Positions 35,388-43,175 of a stretch of DNA of 43,222 bases are shown here, piece after piece (the stretch's first letter is position 1; each line of letters opens with the position of its first letter). Position numbers and translations under genes: made by a program. The stretch is from Paraburkholderia sp. (lineage in GTDB: Bacteria > Pseudomonadota > Gammaproteobacteria > Burkholderiales > Burkholderiaceae), in the NCBI GenBank assembly GCA_031286755.1, contig JAITTX010000146.1:1-43222 (forward strand), written 5' to 3'. The notes beneath the pieces are model-generated. The model saw only the letters and a list, made by a program, of their open reading frames with translations. It was not told the DNA's origin and ran no database searches.

Positions 35388-38012
35388 TCACCGATAGAAC
35401 ACCGGCGCCGCCGCATTGATCGCGCGAACCTCGCCATCGGGCGCAACATCGTTTGCGCCGGCGCCGAGCGGCACCAGATCGATCGCAACGGGCCGGTTCG
35501 GCGGCAGATGGAACCAGTCGCGCCGCGCGCGGTAATGCGCGTCGGCGATGTGCACGCAGCGCGCGAAGCGGCGCGCCTCGATCACGAGTTGCCAGCCGCG
35601 TTCCGTGCGCTGCGGCCTGGCGACGATGCCAAGATCGTGCCGTTCGTGCGCGCGCCGCTCGGGCAGATGAAATGCTTCGGAGACGATCGCGCCGCTCGCC
35701 GGGTCGCGCAGCGTCGCGATCGTCACGTCGTGCGCGCGCGGCCCGAAACGGTACGCGTGCGTGAAGTCGAAGAAGCGCCCGAGCAGATCGGCCGCGCTCA
35801 CGCGCTGCACGCCGCGCGGCGCGAGCTCGACCGCGCGCGAGGCCTGCGCGACCGTCACCGCGCCGTCGCGCAGGCAGACGAGTTCGAGTTGCAGCGCGCG
35901 CGCGCCGGCGCCTTCGTTGACGAGGTGGATGTCGAGGCCGTTAAGCCCCTCGTCGGTGATGACGGCCTGCACTGGCTGGAGCACTTGCGCGAGCGCGTGC
36001 CATGCGCTCTTGGGCCGGCCGAGCGCGTCTATCGTCCCCCAGCCCGCGCCCGCGCGCAGATCCTGCAATTGCCACACAAGAGCGCCGCCGCACGATGAAC
36101 CGGCGCGGCGCCATTCGGCGAATACGTCGGTCATCAACTCGGCCACCACCGCGCGCGAAAGATCCAGGTAACGTTGCGGGTCCTCATAGCGCACCTGCGC
36201 GGGCTCGATGCCAAAGAGCGTGCGCACGTAGTGGTCGCGCACGTCGTCGAAGTCCCAGCCCGCGCCGGGGTCGCGCGGCACCGCCGCCTTCCAGCGCGGG
36301 TCGTGCGCGTGGATCGTGCCGAGCGCCTCGTGCAGCGTGGCGTCGTCGGGCACGTTCGCGAACGCGAGGCACTCCGAAGCAAAGCGCACCTGCGAGCGGC
36401 GCACGTCGTCGAGCGGGCGCTGATACGCGCTCACGCCGTAGTAATGCGTGATGCCCGTGCGCGTGGAAAACGGCCAGGTGCCGCCCGAGGGCGAGTTGCT
36501 CACGTAGGGCACGTCGGGCCGCTCGCGCGCGACGATTTCCGGCAACTGCCGCGTGAAGAGCGCCTGCTCGCGCATCTCGGGCGGCAGGCCGAACATCGCG
36601 CCTTGCTGGTCGGCCTCGCTGCCGCCGCACAGCACGGCGAGCGCGGCGTAGCGGCGCGTGCGCGCGAGAAACTGCGTGGCCTCGGTCTCGACGGCGGCGG
36701 TGAAGGCCGCGTCGGTCGGGTAGTCGAAATTGGCGAAGGCGAAGTCTTGCCAGACGAGGATGCCGTGGGCGTCGGCGAGCCGGTAGAACGCGTCCGATTC
36801 GTAGACCATCGTGCCGCCCACGCGGATCATGTTCATGCCCGCCTCGCGCACCAGGGCGAAGGTGTGCGCGAGTTGCTCCGGCGTGCCCGTGAGCGTCGCG
36901 AGGTCGGCGCTGGTCCAGCACGCGCCGCGGCAGAACACCGGCACGCCGTTGATGCGCAGGGCGAAGCCCGCGCCGTCCGCGCTGTTCAAATCGCGTTCGA
37001 CTTCGATGGTGCGAAAGCCCACCTCGCCGAGCGCGATGTTGCGTGGCACGTTGTTCCGTGCTTCATTCCGCGCTGCGTTCGTTGTTGCGTTCATCGTTTT
37101 GCGCGGCGCTAGTTGCAGCGTGAGCGCGTGGCGCGTGGGCGTGCCATGCGTATGCGGCCACCAGCGCTCGACGTGCGGCACGCGCAGCGTGCCGCTCAGC
37201 GTGTGCGCATCGCGCCAGGCGAGCGCGGCTTGCGCCTGCGCGCAATGCAGTGTCGCGGCGGGCGCATCGTCGTGAGCGTGCACGAAGCGCACGGTGACGT
37301 TCACGATGCCGTCGTCGCCTTGCATCGACGTGGAAAGATCGACGCTATGGAGCGCGTCGGGCACATCGGCGAGCAGTTCGATGGGCCTCCACGGGCCCAC
37401 GGCCGGCAGCGAGGGGCACCAGCCCGGCATGTGCCCGAGCAGCGTCGTGCGCACGTTGCGTAAGGTGGCGGGCGCGACGAGGCGCGGGCGCCAGCGCGCC
37501 CGTGTGCGCCGCGCGGCGAGCGCCGCGTCGAGCGTGCGAAAGCACAGCGCGAGCGTGGCCGTGCCGTGCAGTTCGAATTCCACGTCGTGGGCGACGAACA
37601 TCGAGTCGGACGTGAGCAGCAAGCGCTCGTCGAGCCAGACCTCGGCGATCGAGGCGAGGCCGTGCAGGCGCAAGCGGCGCACGCCGTGGCCCGTGAGCGC
37701 GAGCCGGTACCAGTGATCGCGCGCGGAGTAGGTGTCGGGCCGTTCGGTATCGAGCCGGCCCGCCGCGCGCAGCGCCGAGGCGATCGTGCCCGGCACTTCG
37801 GCGGCGAGCCAGTCTTCGGCGCGCGTGGCCGCGGCGAGCGCGGCGGGCGAGGCGCACGCGCCAGGCTGCGTCGAGACGCAGCGCCATCCCGTGTCGAGCT
37901 GGGTAGGCCAGAGGTTCTCGTGCGCGGGCGCAGCGGCGCAACGAGACACGAGCGCGCCTCGATCCGGCCCGCTCGCGCCTGGCTCGTCGATATCGTTCGG
38001 CAGATTACGCAC
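35388..38012 (-). CDS. Glycoside hydrolase family 2, beta-mannosidase-like
   Basis: This 874-residue enzyme has no signal peptide, so it is probably cytosolic. The N-terminal sugar-binding and immunoglobulin-like domains (about 30-330) precede the TIM barrel (about 340-650), and beta domains follow. The acid/base is E466 in VLCGGSEADQQ; the usual family form is WCGNNE. The nucleophile is E547 in RFASECLAF. The substrate strand GMNMIRVGGTMVYESDAFY is typical of beta-mannosidases. It lies 53 bp downstream of the DUF1839 gene on the same strand, so it may be the last gene of the carrier-protein operon. It is convergent with the tandem hydrolase, 12 bp apart. The true substrate is unknown. Confidence 0.87.
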   Translation of the reverse strand: MRNLPNDIDEPGASGPDRGALVSRCAAAPAHENLWPTQLDTGWRCVSTQPGACASPAALAAATRAEDWLAAEVPGTIASALRAAGRLDTERPDTYSARDHWYRLALTGHGVRRLRLHGLASIAEVWLDERLLLTSDSMFVAHDVEFELHGTATLALCFRTLDAALAARRTRARWRPRLVAPATLRNVRTTLLGHMPGWCPSLPAVGPWRPIELLADVPDALHSVDLSTSMQGDDGIVNVTVRFVHAHDDAPAATLHCAQAQAALAWRDAHTLSGTLRVPHVERWWPHTHGTPTRHALTLQLAPRKTMNATTNAARNEARNNVPRNIALGEVGFRTIEVERDLNSADGAGFALRINGVPVFCRGACWTSADLATLTGTPEQLAHTFALVREAGMNMIRVGGTMVYESDAFYRLADAHGILVWQDFAFANFDYPTDAAFTAAVETEATQFLARTRRYAALAVLCGGSEADQQGAMFGLPPEMREQALFTRQLPEIVARERPDVPYVSNSPSGGTWPFSTRTGITHYYGVSAYQRPLDDVRRSQVRFASECLAFANVPDDATLHEALGTIHAHDPRWKAAVPRDPGAGWDFDDVRDHYVRTLFGIEPAQVRYEDPQRYLDLSRAVVAELMTDVFAEWRRAGSSCGGALVWQLQDLRAGAGWGTIDALGRPKSAWHALAQVLQPVQAVITDEGLNGLDIHLVNEGAGARALQLELVCLRDGAVTVAQASRAVELAPRGVQRVSAADLLGRFFDFTHAYRFGPRAHDVTIATLRDPASGAIVSEAFHLPERRAHERHDLGIVARPQRTERGWQLVIEARRFARCVHIADAHYRARRDWFHLPPNRPVAIDLVPLGAGANDVAPDGEVRAINAAAPVFYR

Positions 38013-38065
38013 GCGTTTCCCCCCCGGGCGGCCGTAGTGCTTCGTTACCGCTTCTCGCCGTCACT

Positions 38066-39106
38066 TCAGGCCATCAGCGCGGCGAGCGGCTCCAGCGTGT
38101 TTTCATAGCCCGCTTCGAGCACGTCGAAGCAATCGTCGCAGGTGTCGCGGCGGTTGCGCGCCAGCGCGCGCACGAGCCGGCACTGCAGCACCATGGCCTC
38201 CGACGCCACCTGTTGCGCCGCTGCCGCGATCGTCTCCGGAATCGCCACGCCCTGCGCGTTCAGCCACTGCAGATACTTCGAGAGGAATTCGAAGTTCGCG
38301 CCTAGCTGACGCATCAGGTTGAACGAGTACGGATGAAAGAAACGCTCGCCCCGTTCGAGCAGCATGTCGAGCTGCGCCGGAAACGCCGCGCGCCATTCCG
38401 TGACCGGATTGCGCTGCGGCCGCCGCGCGAGATGCCCGCGCAGCAGTTCGGCCGAGCCCTGCGCGAGCGCCGCGCCTTCGAGCGGCGCGCGCACGCGCTT
38501 GGCGAATTCCACATACGGAAACAGCAGGTCCGCCTGGCCCGCGAACTGCGGCAGCTTGCGAAACACGCCGTCGTAGTCCTCGCCTTCGAGCCGGTGATAG
38601 CCGGTGTTGTGGAAGTAGCCCAGACGCCGCGCCACCGGGGCGATGAAGTCGATGCCCACGGTGGTCTTCGGATGCTCGCGCCGGTACGAGGTCGCGCGCG
38701 TGTTCGGCAGGTAGAAGCCGTCCACTTCGACGAGCACGGTGTGGCCGCGCTGCGTTTGCGCGAGCACGCGGTCTTCGAGCGAGTCGTAGATCGCCAGCTC
38801 CGTGACCTGGGTGCCGTACAGGCGCTCGATGTCTTCGAGCGGAAACTTGAAGAACGTGAACTGGTCGCCCTCGCAGTCCTGCGTCACCGTGAAGGCGAGC
38901 GCCGCGCGCGGATCGAATCCCATGCCGTGCAACAGTTCGATCCACAGGTCGACGTAGCAGTTGGTCTCCACCCACACGCGCTCGCCCTGGTGCAGCGCGT
39001 GCGAGGCGTGCTCGCGCAGGCCGGCCTGCGCCGGTGCCTCAGGTGCAGCGGTCGACGCAGGAGCAGCGCGCGCGAGAGCGGCAGCGGACACGGGTGGCGC
39101 GTTCAT
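38066..39106 (-). CDS. DUF1839 protein, possible BtrH-type aminoacyl transferase
   Basis: This is a 346-residue cytosolic protein of the DUF1839 family, without an assigned function. It has a near-invariant-looking block ETNCYVDLWIELLHGMGFDP (C50), then HTVLVEVDGFYLPNT and YRREHPKTTVGIDFI (H145, D153), and a Cys-rich end (DTCDDCFDVLEAGYENTLE). The order Cys, VxVDxFYLP, His reminds me strongly of BtrH-like papain-fold enzymes, which move an acyl group from a carrier protein to an amine. ATG 39106 overlaps the ligase stop as ATGA, so translation is coupled. The first 30 residues are an Ala/Pro-rich tail. A role as the transferase taking the amino acid from the carrier protein is my inference. 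Confidence 0.82.
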   Translation of the reverse strand: MNAPPVSAAALARAAPASTAAPEAPAQAGLREHASHALHQGERVWVETNCYVDLWIELLHGMGFDPRAALAFTVTQDCEGDQFTFFKFPLEDIERLYGTQVTELAIYDSLEDRVLAQTQRGHTVLVEVDGFYLPNTRATSYRREHPKTTVGIDFIAPVARRLGYFHNTGYHRLEGEDYDGVFRKLPQFAGQADLLFPYVEFAKRVRAPLEGAALAQGSAELLRGHLARRPQRNPVTEWRAAFPAQLDMLLERGERFFHPYSFNLMRQLGANFEFLSKYLQWLNAQGVAIPETIAAAAQQVASEAMVLQCRLVRALARNRRDTCDDCFDVLEAGYENTLEPLAALMA

Positions 39107-40143
39107 ACGCCCGACTCCGCGAGCGCGTGCGCGACGCGCGCCTTCGTGTCGCCCCACAGCACGGCGCGCACCTCGTCGGGCCAGGCGTTCACGTCGAGGC
39201 CGTGATGCTTGAGCAGCGCGAGCGTGATGCGCTCCATGCCGAAGCCCACGCAGGCCGTGTGCGCGGTGGAGCCGTCCTCGCACAGGATCTTCCAGATGCC
39301 GCCGAAGTGGTCCATGTGGTAGTTGAACGAGAGGCAGGCCGTCTTGCTGTTGGCGTTCGCCACCGGAATCAGCAGCTCGAACTTGAGTTCCTGGGCGCGC
39401 TGGCTGTCCGCGACGATCTTGCCGCCGCGCCCGAAGAACGGGTCGTTGGCGAGATCCACGTCCACCGGCAGCCCGAGCAGCGAGATCAGCAGCGAGCCGC
39501 GCTCGATCCACATCTGGCGGAACGTCATGACCTGTTCCGGGCTGCCGAGGCGCACGTATTCGCGCTGGCGGAACATCTGCATGCGCGCGGGATCGAGCGA
39601 GGGCTCGTGGCGAAAGCAGTACGAGAGCACGTCGATGGTGCTGCCGTGCGCGGGCAGCGGGCCGCGCCGCGCCACCACCGGATAGATCGGATAGCAGGCC
39701 GCGGGCGTCAGCACGAGGCGCGTGGGCTGCTGCTGCTCCATCCATGCGGGGTCGCGGTCGTCGTCGCTCTCTTTCATGGCGTCGTCGAGGCAGCGCAACA
39801 GGCGCATCTGGCCCGCGTCGTTGCCGCAGAACGAATGGATCGTGCCGGCGAGTTGCGGGAAGTTCTTCAGGTACTCGCTGTCCTCGAAGTCGGTGCGCCG
39901 CAGGGCGGGCGGAAAGCGCAATACTTCGGGATCCTGATCGGAACCCAGATGCGTGATGGCCAGGTTCAGGCGGTCCACCACGTCCTCGAATACCTGGCTG
40001 CGGCCATAGAGACCGTTCTCGCCGGTGTCGATCAACAGGCCGCTCGCGATCAGCTCGTCGCGAAAGGCCGGCGCGGGGTTTTCAGCGGCCGTGGCGCCGT
40101 CGGCGGCCGTCTGCAATGCCGCGGTTTCGGTCATCGTGTTCAT
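39103..40143 (-). CDS. Amino acid:[carrier protein] ligase, class II aaRS-like
   Basis: This 346-residue enzyme resembles the catalytic core of atypical seryl-tRNA synthetases but lacks a tRNA-binding domain. Characterised Bradyrhizobium homologues load glycine or alanine onto the phosphopantetheine arm of a small carrier protein. Candidate zinc ligands C150 (TPAACYPIYP), E195 (FRQREYVRLG) and C298 (AHTACVGFGMERI) are spaced 45 and 103 residues apart, as I recall for the family. Motif 2 is around YCFRHEPSLD and motif 3 is FGMERITLAL. The amino acid cannot be read from the sequence. It starts at ATG 40143, one base after the acyl-CoA-dehydrogenase-like gene, and ends overlapping the DUF1839 start. 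Confidence 0.92.
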   Translation of the reverse strand: MNTMTETAALQTAADGATAAENPAPAFRDELIASGLLIDTGENGLYGRSQVFEDVVDRLNLAITHLGSDQDPEVLRFPPALRRTDFEDSEYLKNFPQLAGTIHSFCGNDAGQMRLLRCLDDAMKESDDDRDPAWMEQQQPTRLVLTPAACYPIYPVVARRGPLPAHGSTIDVLSYCFRHEPSLDPARMQMFRQREYVRLGSPEQVMTFRQMWIERGSLLISLLGLPVDVDLANDPFFGRGGKIVADSQRAQELKFELLIPVANANSKTACLSFNYHMDHFGGIWKILCEDGSTAHTACVGFGMERITLALLKHHGLDVNAWPDEVRAVLWGDTKARVAHALAESGV

Positions 40144-40144
40144 T

Positions 40145-41452
40145 TCAGGCTCTCCCCGGGCTCGCCGGACGCTGCGCGAGCAGAAGGCTCGCAGTGTTCT
40201 GGGCGATGCGGTCGTTGTTGATCATGAGCGGCGCCGAGTGCAGGTCGCGCAGATGGCGGCCCACGCTGTATTCCGTGCCGTTCTTGTAGCCAGCCATGCC
40301 GCAGATCATCAGCACTTCCTGCACCACCAGCAGCGCCGTCGACGAGATGCTGGTTTTCAGCGTGTTCATGTCCGAGGCGTAGTGCAGTTGCGCCGAGAGC
40401 GGCGTGTCGGCGCCGTGGCGCGCGCGCGCTTCATGTGCCTGATGCGCCTCGTGCGCGGCGTCGAGCGCCACCTTCAGGCGCGCCTGCATCATCTGCAGGA
40501 GGCCCACGGCTTCGGCCAGACGCATGCCGGCGGGCGGCACCGAGCCGGGCTTGGCGCGCGCCTGGGCGCGAAAGAACGCTTGCGCGCGATTGACGGCGTC
40601 GGCGGCAATGCCGGTCCACACGGCGGCCCACAGCGTGTGCGAGACGGGCAGCATGGTCTGGTCGGCGATTTCGGCGAACGGCGTGGGCAGGACCTGCTCG
40701 GCGTGGCCTCGCGCGAGGAGGCGAAAGCCCTCGCTGCAGGTGCCGCGCATGCCCATCGAGTCCCACGTGCCGCGCTTTTCGAGTTCGAGGTCGCCCAAGA
40801 GCGTGACGATCAGCACCTGGTCGGAGGCGGGCGATTCGGCGGTGCGCCGCGCGGTGACGAGAATGCCCTCGGCGTGCGCGCCGTACGAGATGGTGGGCGC
40901 CATCTTCTCAATCTGAAAGCGGCCGTCGTTGACTTCGACCGCGCAGGCGCTCGTGCGCATGCTGCCGCCGATGTTTTCTTCCGACGTGGCGGAGGCGAGC
41001 AGCCATTGCTGCTCGACGAGCTGCGCGAGCACGTGCTGATGCCACGGCAGGTGCGCGCCGTGCTCCATGATGCAGGCCACCTGGATCTGGTGCATCGCGT
41101 AGATCATCGCGGTGGACGCGCAGCCGTGCGCGAGCGTCTCGCAGATGCCCGCCACCTCGGCGAGCGAGAGGCCCGCGCCGCCAAAGCGCGCGGGCACCAT
41201 CGCGGAAAGCAGGCGCTCGGACTTGAGCGCGTCGAACGCTTCCAGCGGAAAGCGCGCCTCGCGGTCCACGTGGTCGGCGTGGCGCGCGGCGACGTGCGCC
41301 GCGCGTTGCGCGGCTTCGCGCCACGCGCCGGCCGCTGTGACTGCCGCCGTGTCTGCTGATTTATCGTTTGCGCGAGCGCTCGAAGGAGCAGGGGCAGGTG
41401 CGCTCGCGTGCCGCTCCGGCTCCACGGCGGCGTCGGTGTGCGGGGCGTTCAT
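40145..41452 (-). CDS. Acyl-CoA dehydrogenase-like flavoprotein of the carrier-protein operon
   Basis: This 435-residue FAD enzyme has an Ala/Pro-rich 40-residue N-terminal extension and then the three ACAD domains: helical (AMVPARFGGAGLSLAEVAG, about 84-102), beta (ATSEENIGGS and TWDSMGMRGT), and C-terminal helical (CGMAGYKNGTEYSVGRHLRD). In the usual C-terminal position of the catalytic glutamate (YEGT motif) the sequence reads LMINNDRI, with isoleucine at 411, so the classical base is missing there. It may oxidise or hydroxylate an aminoacyl group held on the carrier protein, as prolyl-carrier dehydrogenases do, or use another base. ATG 41452 overlaps the carrier-protein stop as ATGA. Confidence 0.87.
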   Translation of the reverse strand: MNAPHTDAAVEPERHASAPAPAPSSARANDKSADTAAVTAAGAWREAAQRAAHVAARHADHVDREARFPLEAFDALKSERLLSAMVPARFGGAGLSLAEVAGICETLAHGCASTAMIYAMHQIQVACIMEHGAHLPWHQHVLAQLVEQQWLLASATSEENIGGSMRTSACAVEVNDGRFQIEKMAPTISYGAHAEGILVTARRTAESPASDQVLIVTLLGDLELEKRGTWDSMGMRGTCSEGFRLLARGHAEQVLPTPFAEIADQTMLPVSHTLWAAVWTGIAADAVNRAQAFFRAQARAKPGSVPPAGMRLAEAVGLLQMMQARLKVALDAAHEAHQAHEARARHGADTPLSAQLHYASDMNTLKTSISSTALLVVQEVLMICGMAGYKNGTEYSVGRHLRDLHSAPLMINNDRIAQNTASLLLAQRPASPGRA

Positions 41453-41700
41453 GCTGCCGCCTTTGCCTGCTGCAGTTCGGCGACCGCGGCGGCGAGCGAG
41501 TCGATGCTCGAAAACAGGCGCCGTGTCAGCATGCGGTCCGGGATCTCGATGCCGACTTCGTCTTCGACGGCGAGCATCAGATGGACGGTCGCGAGCGAGG
41601 AAAGACCGGCGGCGTAGAGATCGGCGTCGTCGGCCAGCGTATCGGCTGGCACGTCGAGACGGGCCGATTCGGAAAGAATGCGTCGCAGTGCGGTTTTCAT
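41449..41700 (-). CDS. Dedicated acyl/aminoacyl carrier protein
   Basis: This is an 83-residue acidic four-helix carrier protein. The phosphopantetheine attachment serine is S35 in YAAGLSSLATVHLML; the usual DSL is SSL here, as in carrier proteins of the amino acid:CP ligase partners. Helix 3 (EDEVGIEIPDRML) is normal. It is the first gene of the operon carrier protein, flavoprotein, ligase, DUF1839, GH2. It is most likely the aminoacylated substrate of the ligase. It is not the FabF-linked fatty-acid ACP, since no fatty-acid genes are near. Confidence 0.92.
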   Translation of the reverse strand: MKTALRRILSESARLDVPADTLADDADLYAAGLSSLATVHLMLAVEDEVGIEIPDRMLTRRLFSSIDSLAAAVAELQQAKAAA

Positions 41701-41856
41701 GGCGGAGGTGCCCCCTCGGGTGAATGGTGCTTTGGTCCTGGCGCGGGTTTCGACGGCTCGTGCTCGCGCGATGCGGCGTCGGCGGGCTGCGCGTCAATTC
41801 CTCGTATTAAACGCAAAGGCGTGCGGCGGTGTCGGTGCGGCAGCGCACTCAAGCGC

Positions 41857-41900
41857 GTTGCGCCGACGTTATGCCGACGTTGCGCTGGCGTTGTGCCGAC
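41857..41900. repeat. Four 11-bp direct repeats, unit GTTGYGCCGAC
   Basis: The copies are GTTGCGCCGAC (41857-41867), GTTATGCCGAC (41868-41878), GTTGCGCTGGC (41879-41889) and GTTGTGCCGAC (41890-41900), with no gaps. The period is about one helical turn, so identical bases face the same side of the DNA. It lies about 160 bp upstream of the carrier-protein start. Confidence 0.9.
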
Positions 41901-42156
41901 GAGCCGCAGATTGCGCCCAAACCCGCCTGAAAGTGTGTGTGCGCGCGTACAGATGCACGCAAGGCCCTTTGTTCTAATGAGCGCCATGCTCGCCACGGCG
42001 GGCTCGCGCGCGCGCCGTGGCGCCGCGCTGCAGGTCCGCCCGGCGAGCGACGCGCGCACGAGGCGCGCCGCTCCAATATGCAGTCCATGCCGCCGCATTG
42101 CTCGAATCACCCGTCGTTCGTTCAACCGTGAAATGCCGGCGCGATGCCAGGCCGAT

Positions 42157-42211
42157 ACGTGGTCGAAACGTGGCAGATACGTGGCAGATACGCAACCGAT
42201 ACGCGGCCCGG
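42157..42211. repeat. Five 11-bp direct repeats, unit ACGTGGCAGAT
   Basis: The copies are ACGTGGTCGAA (42157-42167), ACGTGGCAGAT (42168-42178), ACGTGGCAGAT (42179-42189), ACGCAACCGAT (42190-42200) and ACGCGGCCCGG (42201-42211). The array ends about 30 bp before the methyltransferase start, in the promoter/leader position. Confidence 0.88.
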
Positions 42212-42242
42212 GGTCTCGAACCTCACTGGATGGAGAGGCGTA

Positions 42243-43058
42243 ATGGACATGCAGCTTCCGCTTGATCAGATCAATCAGCGAGCCTGGACGACGCGCGACG
42301 CATTTCGCGAATTCACCCGCGAGAAGGTGTGGACGGACGCGGGCGAAGAGGCCGCGTTCGCGCGCATCGTGCACGCGTGCCGCGGCCAGCCGCTGCTCGA
42401 CATCGGCATCGGCGCGGGCCGCACGGTGCCGCTCATGATGCGCATCTCGTCCGACTATACGGGCATCGATTACACGGCAAGCCTGCTCGAGCAGTCGCGC
42501 AAGCGCTTTCCGGGCGTGGACCTGCGCCACATGGATGCGCGCGACATGGCCGGGCTGCCGGACGACCACTTCGCGTTGACGGCGTTCAGCTGGAACGGCA
42601 TCGACTGCGTGGATTACGAAGACCGCGTGCGCATCCTGCGCGAAATGCATCGCGTGACGCGCCCGGGCGGCCTCGTGCTGTTTTCGACGCACAACCGCGG
42701 CGGCCCCGGCTTCGACGAGAGCCCGTGGCAGTTGCTGCCGCGCTTCTCGGTGAATCCGCTGCGCTACGGTTGGCGCGTGCTGCGCGCCGCGCGCCTGCTG
42801 CCGCTCGCAACGTGGAATTACCGGCGCAACGCGCGGCTGCATCGCGACTTCGAGGGCTATTCCATCCGCACGGCGGCGGCGCACTACTTCGGCATTGTGA
42901 TCGTCTACACCACGCTGCCCGAGCAGCGCCGGCAGCTCGAAGCGCTGGGCTTCGAGGTGGACGCGGTGTATGGCAGTTGCGAAGGCGATCTGATCGCGCC
43001 CGGGCAGCAGACCAGCGACGCGTGGTGGCTGCACTTCATCGCGCGCAAGGTGGTTTGA
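42243..43058 (+). CDS. SAM-dependent methyltransferase, class I
   Basis: This is a 271-residue cytosolic Rossmann-fold methyltransferase. Motif I is LLDIGIGAGRTVPLM (about residues 51-65), the acidic ribose-binding end of strand 2 is YTGIDYTASLLEQS, then DARDMAGLPDDHFALTAFS and the post-III strand RPGGLVLFSTHN. A long C-terminal part (residues 165-230) with basic/aromatic residues may hold the acceptor. Acceptor type (O, N or C) is not predictable. GGAGAGG precedes ATG 42243; the frame is open further up but only through the repeats. It is transcribed divergently from the carrier-protein operon and probably co-regulated with it. Confidence 0.9.
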   Translation: MDMQLPLDQINQRAWTTRDAFREFTREKVWTDAGEEAAFARIVHACRGQPLLDIGIGAGRTVPLMMRISSDYTGIDYTASLLEQSRKRFPGVDLRHMDARDMAGLPDDHFALTAFSWNGIDCVDYEDRVRILREMHRVTRPGGLVLFSTHNRGGPGFDESPWQLLPRFSVNPLRYGWRVLRAARLLPLATWNYRRNARLHRDFEGYSIRTAAAHYFGIVIVYTTLPEQRRQLEALGFEVDAVYGSCEGDLIAPGQQTSDAWWLHFIARKVV

Positions 43059-43122
43059 CGGCGCAGCGGCCACGCCGCCGAACCCGCGGGGAAGGCGTCA
43101 ACCAGGAGAATGGAATGAGCGC

Positions 43123-43145
43123 CTCCCACCCGTGAGCGGTGGGAG
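43123..43145. other. Small perfect hairpin after the methyltransferase gene
   Basis: CTCCCACC (43123-43130) pairs with GGTGGGAG (43138-43145) around a 7-base loop. There is no T-run on either strand. It lies between the methyltransferase and a possible convergent gene, so it may help end transcription. A six-codon frame (ATG 43115 to TGA 43135) with AGGAG before it overlaps it but is probably chance. Confidence 0.4.
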
Positions 43146-43175
43146 TTGAGGGAAGTGCATCAGGGAAGCGGGCCC

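Larger units (their letters stand above)
41701..42242. other. Divergent regulatory region of the carrier-protein operon and methyltransferase
   Basis: No gene is supported in these 542 bp. It carries two distinct arrays of 11-bp repeats (listed separately), one nearer the operon and one directly before the methyltransferase. GGAGAGG (about 42230-42236) is the methyltransferase ribosome binding site. Confidence 0.55.

Noticed and set aside
43110..43145. Six-codon leader peptide with attenuator-like hairpin
   Set aside because: There is no T-run, no second alternative stem, and no downstream biosynthetic gene visible on that strand. I keep only the hairpin as a low-confidence feature.
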